Positions 52,977-63,088 of a stretch of 64,000 nt of DNA are shown here, in pieces. The position numbers and the translations under genes are program-made. The notes below the pieces were generated by a model. That model was not told the origin of the DNA, did no database searches, and saw only the letters and a list, made by a program, of their open reading frames with translations. How positions within the stretch are numbered: position 1 is the stretch's first letter; each line of letters begins with the position of its first letter. Origin of the DNA: Massilia sp. 9I (GTDB lineage Bacteria; Pseudomonadota; Gammaproteobacteria; Burkholderiales; Burkholderiaceae_D); assembly GCF_902506415.1 (NCBI RefSeq), contig NZ_LR733275.1:879651-943650 (forward strand). Reading direction: 5' to 3'.

Positions 52977-53705
52977 ATGGATAAGCTGATCTTCACCGCC
53001 GTCAGCGGCGCCGAACGCACCCTCAAGGCCCAGCAGGTACGCGCCAACAACCTCGCCAACATCGAGACCGCGGGCTTCCGCGCCAACCTCGAAGTGGCGG
53101 CGACCCAGGCCATGCAGCAGGGCTATGGCTACGACAGCATGCACCTGGCCAAGACCCAGGCCGACACCATCTCGACCCGCGCCGGTTCGGTGCGCGAGAC
53201 CGGCCGCCCGCTCGACGTCGCCCTCAACGGCAACGGCTACCTGGCGGTCCAGTACGGCGACGGCGAAGCCTATACCCGTGCCGGCGCGATCGACATCGAC
53301 GCCAACGGCGCGCTGTCGGTGAACGGCCACCCGCTGATGGGCGAAGGCGGTCCGATCACCCTGCCGCCGCACCAGGCGGTCGAGATCGGCACCGACGGCA
53401 CCATCTCGGTGCTGACCGAAGGCGCGACCCTGATGCAGCCCGTCGACAAGCTGCGCCTGGTGAATGCCGAAGGCGTGGAACTGGCCAAGAACGAAGCCGG
53501 CCTGATCGTGTCGCGCACGGGCGATCCGCTCGAAGCGGACCCGAACGTCAGCGTGCGCGGCCGCGCCCTCGAGGGCAGCAACGTGTCGGCGGTAGAAGAG
53601 ATGGTCGCCGTGATGAGCCTGAACCGCAGCTTCGAGATCCAGATGAAGCTGTTCAAGGCCAGCGACAGCATGAACGAAGTGGGCAACCGCCTGATCGGCG
53701 CGTAA
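52977..53705 (+). CDS. flgF: Flagellar proximal rod protein FlgF
   Basis: A 242-aa rod protein. The N terminus (LKAQQVRANNLANIETAGFRANL), the central LDVALNGNGYLAVQYGDGEAYTRAGAIDID and the C-terminal EGSNVSAVEEMVAVMSLNRSFEIQMKL are typical of FlgF. It lies between flgE and flgG. Confidence 0.94.
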   Translation: MDKLIFTAVSGAERTLKAQQVRANNLANIETAGFRANLEVAATQAMQQGYGYDSMHLAKTQADTISTRAGSVRETGRPLDVALNGNGYLAVQYGDGEAYTRAGAIDIDANGALSVNGHPLMGEGGPITLPPHQAVEIGTDGTISVLTEGATLMQPVDKLRLVNAEGVELAKNEAGLIVSRTGDPLEADPNVSVRGRALEGSNVSAVEEMVAVMSLNRSFEIQMKLFKASDSMNEVGNRLIGA

Positions 53706-53736
53706 GCACGCCAACTCACCCAATCAAGGAGTCGTA

Positions 53737-54522
53737 ATGAATCCAGCAATGTGGATCAGCAAGACCGGCGTGCAGGCACAGGATGCCAAGCTGCAGGCGA
53801 TCGCCAACAACCTGGCCAACGTCAACACCGTCGGCTTCAAGCGCGACCGCGTCGTGTTCGAAGACCTGTTCTACCAGGTCGACGCCCAGCCGGGCGCCCA
53901 GAGCGCGGACAACACCATTTCCAACGGCGTCCAGCTGGGTAACGGTACCCGCATCGTCGGCACCCAGAAGGTCTTCACCAACGGTAACATGCAGACCACC
54001 AGCCAGCCGCTGGACGTCGCCATTTCCGGCGCCGGCTTCCTGCAGGTGCGCCGCCCGAACGGCGACCCGGCCTTCACCCGCGCCGGCCAGCTGGCGGTCG
54101 ATTCGAACGGCACCCTGACCAATGCCCAGGGCCTGCCGCTGGTGCCGCAGATCACCGTGCCGCAGAACGCCACGGCGATTACCATCGGCGAGAACGGCAT
54201 GGTCTCGGCCACCGTCGCCGGTTCCACCACCCCGACCGAACTGGGCCAGCTGACCCTGACCAGCTTCGTGAACCCGGCTGGCCTGCTGGCCCTGGGCGAG
54301 AACCTGTTCCAGGAAACCGCTGCTTCCGGCACCGCCAACGAAGGCCGTCCGGGCGACGGCGCTTTCGGCAAGCTGAAGCAAGGCGCGCTGGAAGGCTCGA
54401 ACGTGCAGGTGGTCGAAGAGATGGTCGACATGATCGCCGCCCAGCGCACCTACGAGATGAACACCAAGGTGCTGTCGGCTGCGGACAACATGCTCCAGTA
54501 CCTGGCACAGGCTGCCCGCTAA
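53737..54522 (+). CDS. flgG: Flagellar distal rod protein FlgG
   Basis: A 261-aa distal rod subunit. The start NPAMWISKTGVQAQDAKLQAIANNLANVNTVGFKRDRVVFEDL is diagnostic of FlgG. The C terminus, EGSNVQVVEEMVDMIAAQRTYEMNTKVL, completes the rod signature. AAGGAG lies 5 nt upstream of the ATG. Confidence 0.96.
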   Translation: MNPAMWISKTGVQAQDAKLQAIANNLANVNTVGFKRDRVVFEDLFYQVDAQPGAQSADNTISNGVQLGNGTRIVGTQKVFTNGNMQTTSQPLDVAISGAGFLQVRRPNGDPAFTRAGQLAVDSNGTLTNAQGLPLVPQITVPQNATAITIGENGMVSATVAGSTTPTELGQLTLTSFVNPAGLLALGENLFQETAASGTANEGRPGDGAFGKLKQGALEGSNVQVVEEMVDMIAAQRTYEMNTKVLSAADNMLQYLAQAAR

Positions 54523-54525
54523 ATA

Positions 54526-55176
54526 ATGAAATACCTGATCGCGGCGCTGTGCGCCTCCGTCCTCGCCGGCTGCGCTTCCGCTCCGCCGCGCCAGGCCATG
54601 AACGACGACGACATCGTGCCGATGGGGCGCACGGTGTCGCGCGGCGTCTCGGGCGGCGTCTTCACGGCTGACACCGTGGGACTGACCTCGGACAGCCGTG
54701 CCTACCGCGTGGGCGACGCGGTCACCGTAATCCTCCAGGAAACCACCCAGGCCAGCAAGCGCGCCGGCACCAGCTTTTCGAAGGGCTCGTCGGCCTCGGT
54801 CGCCCCGATCGGCGCGCTGGGCAAGGTATTCGGCAAGACCGGCATCGATGTCTCGGCCGACCGCAGCTTCGAAGGCGACGCCACCAGCACCCAGCAGAAC
54901 GCCCTGTCCGGCGCCCTGACCGTGATCGTGCAGGAAGTGCTGCCGAATGGCCTGCTGCGCGTGGCCGGCGAGAAGAACCTGATGCTGAACCAGGGCGAGG
55001 AATTCGTGCGCCTCAAGGGCTTCGTGCGCGCCCAGGACATCGACAACGACAACCAGGTGTCCTCGCTGCGCGTGGCCAATGCCCGCATTGCCTATTCGGG
55101 CAAGGGTGCGCTGGCCGACTCCAATGCCCCGGGCTGGCTGGTGCGTTTCTTCACTGGCCCGCTGATGCCGTTCTGA
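54526..55176 (+). CDS. flgH: Flagellar L-ring lipoprotein FlgH
   Basis: A 216-aa outer-membrane L-ring protein. A lipobox LAGC with lipidated Cys16 ends the signal peptide. The [30 protein letters not shown] block and [31 protein letters not shown] residues near 125 are typical. It lies 3 bp after flgG. Confidence 0.95.
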   Translation: MKYLIAALCASVLAGCASAPPRQAMNDDDIVPMGRTVSRGVSGGVFTADTVGLTSDSRAYRVGDAVTVILQETTQASKRAGTSFSKGSSASVAPIGALGKVFGKTGIDVSADRSFEGDATSTQQNALSGALTVIVQEVLPNGLLRVAGEKNLMLNQGEEFVRLKGFVRAQDIDNDNQVSSLRVANARIAYSGKGALADSNAPGWLVRFFTGPLMPF

Positions 55177-55183
55177 GGACGAT

Positions 55184-56308
55184 ATGATTCAAATTATCAA
55201 GGCATCGCGCGTTTTTCGAATCATGTTGTGCGTGGCCGCGCTCGGCGCGACCGCCCTGCCCGCTCAAGGCGCGCAGGCGCTGCGCAACCTGGTCAGCGTC
55301 GAAGGCGTGCGTGAAAACCCGCTGGTCGGCTACGGCCTGGTGGTCGGCCTGAACGGCAGCGGCGACTCGACCCAGGTCAAGTACGCCAGCCAGTCGGTGG
55401 TCAATATGCTCAAGCAGTTCGGCGTGCGCCTGCCGGAAGGCGAAGACGCCAAGAACAAGAACGTCGCCGCCGTCATGGTCTCGGCCGTGTTCCCGCCGGG
55501 CTACCGCCGCGGCCAGGCGATCGACGTCACCGTGTCCTCGCTGGGCGACGCCAAAAGCCTGCGCGGCGGCACCCTGCTGCTCACGCAGATGCGCGCGGCC
55601 GACAATGAAGTCTATGCGCTGGCCCAGGGCAACCTGGTGGTCGGCGGCTTGAATGCGACCGGCAAGAGCGGTTCCTCGGTGACGGTGAACACCCCGACTA
55701 CCGGCCGCATCCCGAACGGCGCGATGATCGAGCGCGAGATCGCGACCGACTTCGCCACCCGCCCGCAAGTGATGCTGCGCCTGCGCCAGCCGCACTTCGA
55801 GACCGCCACCAACGTGGTCAATGCGATCAACGCCAGGTACGGCCCGATCGCCACCACCGCCGACGGCACCAGCGTCGAAGTGGTCGCCCCGCAGAATCCG
55901 ACCGAGCGCGTGGCCTTCATGGCCAAGCTGAACAACCTCTCGATCGAATCCGGCGTCGAAGTGCCGAAAGTCGTGTTCAACTCGCGCACCGGCACCGTGG
56001 TCATCGCCGACGGCCTGCGCGTGAAAGCGGCCGCCGTCACCCACGGCTCGCTCAAGGTGATCATTTCGGAAAGCTCGCGCGTCTCGCAGCCGGGGCCGTT
56101 CTCGCGCGGCCAGACCGCGGTGACGCCGGAATCGAAGCTGTCGGTGGACCAGGGCTCGGGCCAGATGTTCCGCTGGCCGGCCGGCGCCAAGCTGCAGACC
56201 ATCATCGACGTGGTCAACAGCCTGGGCGCCTCGCCCGACGACATCATGGCGATCCTGCAGGCTCTCGACCAGGCCGGCGCGATCGAAGGCGAACTGGTGG
56301 TGATCTGA
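55184..56308 (+). CDS. flgI: Flagellar P-ring protein FlgI
   Basis: A 374-aa periplasmic ring protein with a signal peptide (~residues 1-28, LPAQGAQA). [25 protein letters not shown] follows and is diagnostic of FlgI. It assembles around the rod with help from FlgA. It ends with TGA overlapping the ATG of flgJ. Confidence 0.96.
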   Translation: MIQIIKASRVFRIMLCVAALGATALPAQGAQALRNLVSVEGVRENPLVGYGLVVGLNGSGDSTQVKYASQSVVNMLKQFGVRLPEGEDAKNKNVAAVMVSAVFPPGYRRGQAIDVTVSSLGDAKSLRGGTLLLTQMRAADNEVYALAQGNLVVGGLNATGKSGSSVTVNTPTTGRIPNGAMIEREIATDFATRPQVMLRLRQPHFETATNVVNAINARYGPIATTADGTSVEVVAPQNPTERVAFMAKLNNLSIESGVEVPKVVFNSRTGTVVIADGLRVKAAAVTHGSLKVIISESSRVSQPGPFSRGQTAVTPESKLSVDQGSGQMFRWPAGAKLQTIIDVVNSLGASPDDIMAILQALDQAGAIEGELVVI

Positions 56309-56658
56309 TGAAGATCGAACCGAACCAGGCTATGTCGCTGCAGACCGGCGCCGAGGCGCCCGACGCCCTGGCGCGCGTCGCCCCCGCTTCCGAGCTGCCC
56401 GATCCCGTGTACGTAGCCAAAGCCACCAAGGCCGCCGTCGAGTTCGAGCGCTTCTTCATCTCGCACATGCTCAAGGAAATGCGCTCCTCGACCCGCGCCA
56501 TGGCCGCCGAGGACAGCGTGTTCAACAACCGCGTCAACCAGGACATGCAGGACATGGCCGACGACCTGTTGGCCGGGAACATGGCCGGCAATCGCGCCTT
56601 CGGCATTGCCGACGCCATCCTGCGCCAGCTGGTGCCGGGCGCCAAGACCGGCAAGTAG
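56308..56658 (+). CDS. flgJ: Rod-cap protein FlgJ, single-domain form
   Basis: A 116-aa protein consisting only of the rod-capping domain (KAAVEFERFFISHMLKEMRSSTRAMAAEDSVFNNRVNQDMQDMADDL, then a C-terminal helix). It lacks the C-terminal muramidase domain of enterobacterial FlgJ. That activity is encoded separately at 48772-49512. It directly follows flgI with a 1-bp overlap. Confidence 0.9.
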   Translation: MKIEPNQAMSLQTGAEAPDALARVAPASELPDPVYVAKATKAAVEFERFFISHMLKEMRSSTRAMAAEDSVFNNRVNQDMQDMADDLLAGNMAGNRAFGIADAILRQLVPGAKTGK

Positions 56659-56663
56659 GCCGA

Positions 56664-56680
56664 TGCGCAAAGCTTGCGCA
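56664..56680 (+). terminator. Hairpin between flgJ and flgK
   Basis: TGCGCAA/TTGCGCA with a 3-nt loop, starting 6 nt after the flgJ stop. An A-rich rather than T-rich stretch follows, so it is a weak terminator or processing hairpin. A new promoter for flgK is likely in the following 70 bp but was not identified. Confidence 0.4.
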
Positions 56681-56752
56681 TAAAAACTTAATAAGCAGCA
56701 ATAAACGGTCGCCTTTAACAGGTGTACCCCGCTCGAGGAAGAATTCCGCACC

Positions 56753-58126
56753 ATGGCCATCATCAACAACGCTCTGTCGGGCGCGCTTGCCGCCCAGGTG
56801 GCTTTGACCACCAGCAGCCATAACATCGCCAACCTGCAGACCAAGGGCTATACCCGCCAGTCCGCCCTGCTTGCCACCCTCGGCGCGGATGCCAATCCTC
56901 GTTCGCCGGGCAATGGCGTGCAGGTCTCTTCCCTGCTGCGCTTCTCGGACAACTACAAGAGCCAGGCCATGTGGCGTGCCGCTGCCGACCTGGGCTCGTA
57001 TTCGCAGACCCAGCCCTACCTGAACCAGCTCGAAAACGTCATGGGCGACGACACCGCCAGCCTGTCGGCCGGCATCGACCAGTTCTTCGGCGCCCTCAAC
57101 GCGGTCGCCGGCGAGCCGGGTTCGACCCCGCTGCGCGAGCAGGTGCTGACCTCGGCCAACCTGATGGCGGAGCGCTTCAACGGCCTGAACAACGTGTTCA
57201 ACGCCCAGCTGCAGTCGGTGCGCAACCAGCGCAGCGCGATCATCGATTCGGCCAACGCCCAGATCGCCACCATCGCGCGCCTGAACGGCCAGATCAGCGA
57301 AGCCCAGGCCGGCGGCCTGAGCGCATCAAGCATGATCGACGCGCGCGACCAGGCCATCGACGACCTGGCCGGCAAGATGGCGCTGGAAGTCTCGGACAAT
57401 GGCGACGGCACCCGCAACGTGTCGCTGAAAACCGGCCAGGCGCTGGTGTTGGGCGGCATCTACGGCACCCTGAAGGCGGCCGCCACCTCGACCTCGCCGC
57501 AGGAATTCAGCCTGACTTTCGCCAACACCACCTTCGCACTGGATGCCGGCAAGCTGGGCGGCCAGCTGGGCGGCCTGACCAAGTACGAAACCGAAAAGCT
57601 GGTGCCGCTGCAGAAGGACATCGCCGATATTGCGCAACAGATTGCCACCAAGGTCAACACCCAGCTCGGCCTCGGCTTCAAGCCGGACGGTACGGCCGGT
57701 GCGCCCATGTTCGTGTACACCCCCGGCAGCAATGCCGACATGCTCAAGATCGCGCCTGGTTTCAAGTACTCCGACCTGGCCTTTTCCAGCGACGGCACGC
57801 CGGGCGACACCGGCAACCTGAAGAAACTGGTCGGCATCAAGAGCCAGTCGATCACGGTCGGCACCATCGGCACCGTGCTGCTGAGCGACGCGGATGCCCA
57901 GCTGGTCGGCAAACTCGGCGTCGACAGCCAGCTCAACAAGGCCGGCCTGAAGACCACCCAGACCGTGCGCACCCAGTCGATCGACGACTGGCAATCGACC
58001 AGCGGCGTCAACCAGGATGAAGAAGCCGTCAACCTGGTCGAGTACCAGAACATGTATCAGGCGAACATGAAAGTGATCGCCGTCGCCAACCAGCTGTTCG
58101 ACGCCACGCTGGCGATGATGAGCTAA
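56753..58126 (+). CDS. flgK: Hook-filament junction protein FlgK
   Basis: A 457-aa HAP1 protein. The N terminus NNALSGALAAQVALTTSSHNIANLQTKGYTRQSALL and the C terminus EEAVNLVEYQNMYQANMKVIAVANQLFDATLAMM are diagnostic. It forms the junction between hook and filament together with FlgL. Confidence 0.94.
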   Translation: MAIINNALSGALAAQVALTTSSHNIANLQTKGYTRQSALLATLGADANPRSPGNGVQVSSLLRFSDNYKSQAMWRAAADLGSYSQTQPYLNQLENVMGDDTASLSAGIDQFFGALNAVAGEPGSTPLREQVLTSANLMAERFNGLNNVFNAQLQSVRNQRSAIIDSANAQIATIARLNGQISEAQAGGLSASSMIDARDQAIDDLAGKMALEVSDNGDGTRNVSLKTGQALVLGGIYGTLKAAATSTSPQEFSLTFANTTFALDAGKLGGQLGGLTKYETEKLVPLQKDIADIAQQIATKVNTQLGLGFKPDGTAGAPMFVYTPGSNADMLKIAPGFKYSDLAFSSDGTPGDTGNLKKLVGIKSQSITVGTIGTVLLSDADAQLVGKLGVDSQLNKAGLKTTQTVRTQSIDDWQSTSGVNQDEEAVNLVEYQNMYQANMKVIAVANQLFDATLAMMS

Positions 58127-58136
58127 AGGAAACACC

Positions 58137-59048
58137 ATGCGTATCGCGACCACCCAGTACCAATCGACGATGAACCAGTCGCTGCAGACCAACCAGGAGC
58201 GCATGTCCTACCTGACGCAGCAGCTGGCCGCCAACAAGCGCATCCTGGTGCCGTCGGACGACCCGGTCGACAGCGTGCGCCTGGCGCGCCTGAGCCGCGA
58301 GGACGCCACGGTGCAGCAGTACCGCGACAACATCGCCGCGATCAAGATCGGCCTGACCAAGATCGAAGGCTACATGAGCAATATGGCGACCGAACTGGTG
58401 CAGGGCCGCGACCTGCTGGTCTGGGCGGCCGACGGCGGCAATGCGTCGGACGACCTGAAAGCCATGATCAGCCCGCTCGAATCGCTGCGCGACAGCGTGT
58501 TCTACAACGCCAACTCGATCGACCAGGAAGGCAACTACCTGTTCTCCGGCACCCTGACCAAGACCGCGCCGATCAAATACGATCCGACGGCCGCCCTCGG
58601 TTCGCGCTACACTTTCGTCGGTAACACGAATACGCAGGAAGTGCTGGTCGGCAATGGCATCACCCAGCCGGCCAATCAGGACATGAAGGGCATCGAAAAG
58701 CTGCTGAACCATCTCGAGCTCAGCCTGGACAAGCTGAAGGCGCCCGGCGCCTCGGCCAACGATCCGGCCGTGCGTTCGGTGCTGGCCAATGCCCTCGGCG
58801 GCTTCGACGAAGCGCACAACCTGGTCACCAGCAAGATGGCGAGCCTGGGCGGTGCGCAGAACATCATGAAGACCCTGGACGCCAACCACGCCAACGTCAG
58901 CCTGTCGAACAAGATGGCGATCACCGACATCGGCGCGCTCGACGTCGGCGAGGCCGCCACCGCGCTGAACGGCTATTCGACCGCCCTGCAAGCGACGTAC
59001 AAGGCCTACAGCCGTATCGGCCAGATGTCCCTGTTCTCGGTGTTGTAA
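58137..59048 (+). CDS. flgL: Hook-filament junction protein FlgL
   Basis: A 303-aa HAP3 protein resembling flagellin at both ends. The N terminus has MSYLTQQLAANKRILVPSDDPVDSVRLARLSREDATVQQYRDN, and the C terminus has ITDIGALDVGEAATALNGYSTALQATYKAY. AAAGGA precedes the ATG. It follows flgK by 10 bp. Confidence 0.94.
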   Translation: MRIATTQYQSTMNQSLQTNQERMSYLTQQLAANKRILVPSDDPVDSVRLARLSREDATVQQYRDNIAAIKIGLTKIEGYMSNMATELVQGRDLLVWAADGGNASDDLKAMISPLESLRDSVFYNANSIDQEGNYLFSGTLTKTAPIKYDPTAALGSRYTFVGNTNTQEVLVGNGITQPANQDMKGIEKLLNHLELSLDKLKAPGASANDPAVRSVLANALGGFDEAHNLVTSKMASLGGAQNIMKTLDANHANVSLSNKMAITDIGALDVGEAATALNGYSTALQATYKAYSRIGQMSLFSVL

Positions 59049-59078
59049 TTCGTAATCGTTGTAATCGTCTACGCACAA

Positions 59079-60095
59079 ATGGAAGCAGCCCTCCGTCCGG
59101 CCAACCCGGCCAATTCGTCGATCAGCAATACCACCGCCGCCGGCGCCAATGCCGCGGTGGTGCGCGCGACCGCGGTCAAGCCGGCCGATCCGGATAGCCG
59201 CGTCGTCACCCGTGCGCCCGCGTCGGCGCCGCTGCAGCGCGGCATCAAGTGGAATCCTCAAACGCAGGGCAACGTCGCGCGCGCCCAGCAGGCCCTGGAT
59301 TACCTGGAACGCGTCGCTTCCCAGCTGGAAGCGCTGAAAGCCGACCTGAGCGCCAAGATCACCGGCCGCGCCGACCCCGCGCGCCAGATCGAAGCGCGCT
59401 CGCAGCAGCTCACCAGCATGCTGGAAGCGCGCCGCAAGCAGGGCGGCGGCGGCCTCGACGCCCAGCTCTCGTTCAACGACGGCCAGCCGGCCATGACCCG
59501 TTTCCGCATCCGCGGTTTCGACCTGGCGGCGCTGCAGTCGAGCAGCAGCGCGCAGACCTACGCCTTCTCGGTCGGCGGCAGCGGCGGCCCGCAGCTCACC
59601 GCCACCATCGAACCGGGCATGACGCCGGAAGAAATCGCCGCGCGCCTGGACCGCACCTTGTCGCCGGTGAAAGTCCGTGTCGGGCTCGATAACCAGCAGC
59701 AACTGGTGTTCAGCGCGCCGGAGGGCGAGTGGGTCGGCATCAAGGATGCGATCGCGATCTCCGGCCGCGGCCGCGTGGAGGTGGTCGAGGAACCTGCCGC
59801 CCTCGCCCCACAACAATGGGACATCGGCAATCCGGACGCCCTGCGCCAGAGCCTGCGCGAAGTGCTGCAAGCCCTGGCCCGGGTGCGGCGCGCCCAGGAC
59901 GCCGCAAGCGCCGCGCTCAGCGCGGCCATGGCGGCCACCGCGCAACCCGCGGTCCCGGAAGCCGAACTGGCGGTCATCGCCAGCGATGTCTCGGTCACCG
60001 CCGCGAGCCACGATTACCAGTCGCTGCTCGCGATCACCTCGGCCCTGGTCGGCGTCAGCCGCGAACGGGTCCAAGCCCTGCTCGGCCTGCGCTGA
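59079..60095 (+). CDS. Unknown protein at the end of the flagellar run (338 aa)
   Basis: A 338-aa protein, the last gene of the flg run, 30 bp after flgL. It has no signal peptide. Residues ~1-55 are disordered-looking, residues ~65-125 are helical, and residues ~135-235 are beta-rich, including a stretch (TYAFSVGGSGGPQLTATIEPGMTPEEIAARLDRTL then VGLDNQQQLVFSAPEG) whose spacing resembles the Flagellin-IN motif seen in FliD and flagellins. The C terminus is helical. It may be an exported axial protein or a hook-associated factor. I do not recognise a named family. Confidence 0.7.
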   Translation: MEAALRPANPANSSISNTTAAGANAAVVRATAVKPADPDSRVVTRAPASAPLQRGIKWNPQTQGNVARAQQALDYLERVASQLEALKADLSAKITGRADPARQIEARSQQLTSMLEARRKQGGGGLDAQLSFNDGQPAMTRFRIRGFDLAALQSSSSAQTYAFSVGGSGGPQLTATIEPGMTPEEIAARLDRTLSPVKVRVGLDNQQQLVFSAPEGEWVGIKDAIAISGRGRVEVVEEPAALAPQQWDIGNPDALRQSLREVLQALARVRRAQDAASAALSAAMAATAQPAVPEAELAVIASDVSVTAASHDYQSLLAITSALVGVSRERVQALLGLR

Positions 60096-60117
60096 TTCTT
60101 TCCCTGGAATAAAAGAA

Positions 60118-60151
60118 GCCCTCCCGCGCCAAGGCGCCGGAGGGCTTTTTT
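60118..60151 (+). terminator. Intrinsic terminator closing the flagellar run
   Basis: A 12-bp stem with a single mismatch (GCCCTCC...GGAGGGC with an inner GCGCC/GGCGC) is followed by six Ts, 22 nt after the last stop. Because A-rich sequence precedes it, it could also terminate the convergent beta-barrel gene. Confidence 0.88.
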
Positions 60152-60165
60152 CTTGCCTGAAGGGC

Positions 60166-60693
60166 TTAGAAGCCGTATTTCAGGCCGGCACTCCACACAT
60201 TGGCGCGGGCGCCGTAGTCCTTGGTCTTGCCGTAGCGCTCATATTCCGCCACCAGCGCGGTGTTCTGGTTCAGCTTGTACTCGACGCCCAGGCCGCCGTA
60301 GCCGCTGGTGTCGGTATCCTTGGCGCTACCCAGGTTGGTGCTGAGCTTGCGCTCGTTGTGCGAGACGCCCAGCTTGCCGTAGGCCGAGACTTTTTCGTTG
60401 ACCGGCATGGTGTACTTGGCGGCCACGTAGGTGCCATAGCCCTCGGTGCTGCCGCGCACGCCGTTACGGACGAAGTCGGTCTCGTGGTGGTTGGTCCAGC
60501 CGGCTTCCACGCCGAGCTTGTCGGTGACGTTGTAGCCGCCGAACAGCTTGCCGTCGGCCTTGTGCGCGTCGACCGTGGTGTTCTTCGCGGTCACGGCGCT
60601 GGCGCCCACATAGGCGGTGCCCGGCGTGTTCTGGGCTTGGGCGCTGCCGATGGCGGCGGCGGTGACGATGGTGGCAATGATCAGCTTTTTCAT
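60166..60693 (-). CDS. Outer-membrane beta-barrel protein (OmpA-transmembrane-like)
   Basis: A 175-aa protein with a signal peptide (cleaved after residue ~20, SAQAQ) and a small eight-strand barrel pattern: alternating hydrophobic strands (AYVGASAV, KLFGGYNVTDKLGVEAGW, TYVAAKYTMP, SAYGKLGVSH) ending in an aromatic terminal residue (AGLKYGF). It resembles the OmpA N-terminal barrel family. Function is unknown; such proteins range from structural proteins to small porins. It is monocistronic, with palindromes upstream. Confidence 0.82.
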   Translation of the reverse strand: MKKLIIATIVTAAAIGSAQAQNTPGTAYVGASAVTAKNTTVDAHKADGKLFGGYNVTDKLGVEAGWTNHHETDFVRNGVRGSTEGYGTYVAAKYTMPVNEKVSAYGKLGVSHNERKLSTNLGSAKDTDTSGYGGLGVEYKLNQNTALVAEYERYGKTKDYGARANVWSAGLKYGF

Positions 60694-60728
60694 GCGAACT
60701 CCCTTTAACGATTACTAACTGGATCGCA

Positions 60729-60757
60729 ATTCACAATGAATCGCGTTGTGATCACAA
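60729..60757. promoter_or_regulatory. Two adjacent palindromes upstream of the beta-barrel gene
   Basis: ATTCA-CAA-TGAAT (60729-60741) and the perfect 12-bp palindrome TTGTGATCACAA (60746-60757) lie 35-65 bp before the start codon. The second shares TGTGA/TCACA half-sites with CRP-type sites but lacks their 6-bp spacer, so a different regulator is likely. Confidence 0.45.
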
Positions 60758-60893
60758 TAGCAAGGATCGTCGCAATGCCCAAGCGAACGGGCAGTAAGAA
60801 CTGTAACAAGATGAAAAATAGAGACCAGATCGGCACTTATGTGCGCCAGATGACGGACGATATGCTGTAGCGGCCTGCGGACAGCACTACAGG

Positions 60894-60926
60894 CGAAAAA
60901 AAACCCGCTGGCGAAGCAGCGGGTTT
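60894..60926 (-). terminator. Terminator of typA
   Basis: AAACCCGCTG/CAGCGGGTTT with a 6-nt loop (60901-60926), followed on the minus strand by a T-run. Confidence 0.88.
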
Positions 60927-60946
60927 CTTCTAGAGCCTGAAACGGA

Positions 60947-62785
<1,839 letters not shown>

Positions 62786-63049
62786 GTATGTATTCAACAG
62801 TGAATGTTGCGTGATGGATGGAGGCGGTGACGATTCGAGAGCATTACCGGTTTCCGTAACCCGCTACTATAGCATGGTTATCGGCCTTGCTGCGCTGCAG
62901 CGAGGGGGAATGCACTGAAAAGTTGGACGATGTGCCGCCGTCGAGCATAGCGGCAAGGTGTTGCAGGGGGATGACAGGTCCGGATGCCGCTGGGCAGCAT
63001 GAGGCTACCACTCCGGTACAGCAGGTAATATAGGGATGTTTCGGGGGAT

Positions 63050-63077
63050 TTCAAGACCCGTCGGAACGGGTCTTGAA
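63050..63077. repeat. Perfect 12-bp inverted repeat between typA and the S41 protease gene
   Basis: TTCAAGACCCGT and ACGGGTCTTGAA separated by CGGA, 11 bp downstream of the protease stop. It is probably the end hairpin of the protease mRNA on the minus strand. No T-run follows in that direction. The rest of 62786-63088 shows no gene. Confidence 0.65.
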
Positions 63078-63088
63078 GAAAAAGTTTC

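Noticed and set aside
60775..60870. 31-codon plus-strand ORF (MPKRTGSK start) between the beta-barrel gene and typA
   Set aside because: No ribosome-binding site, and it overlaps the likely control region; nothing supports expression.
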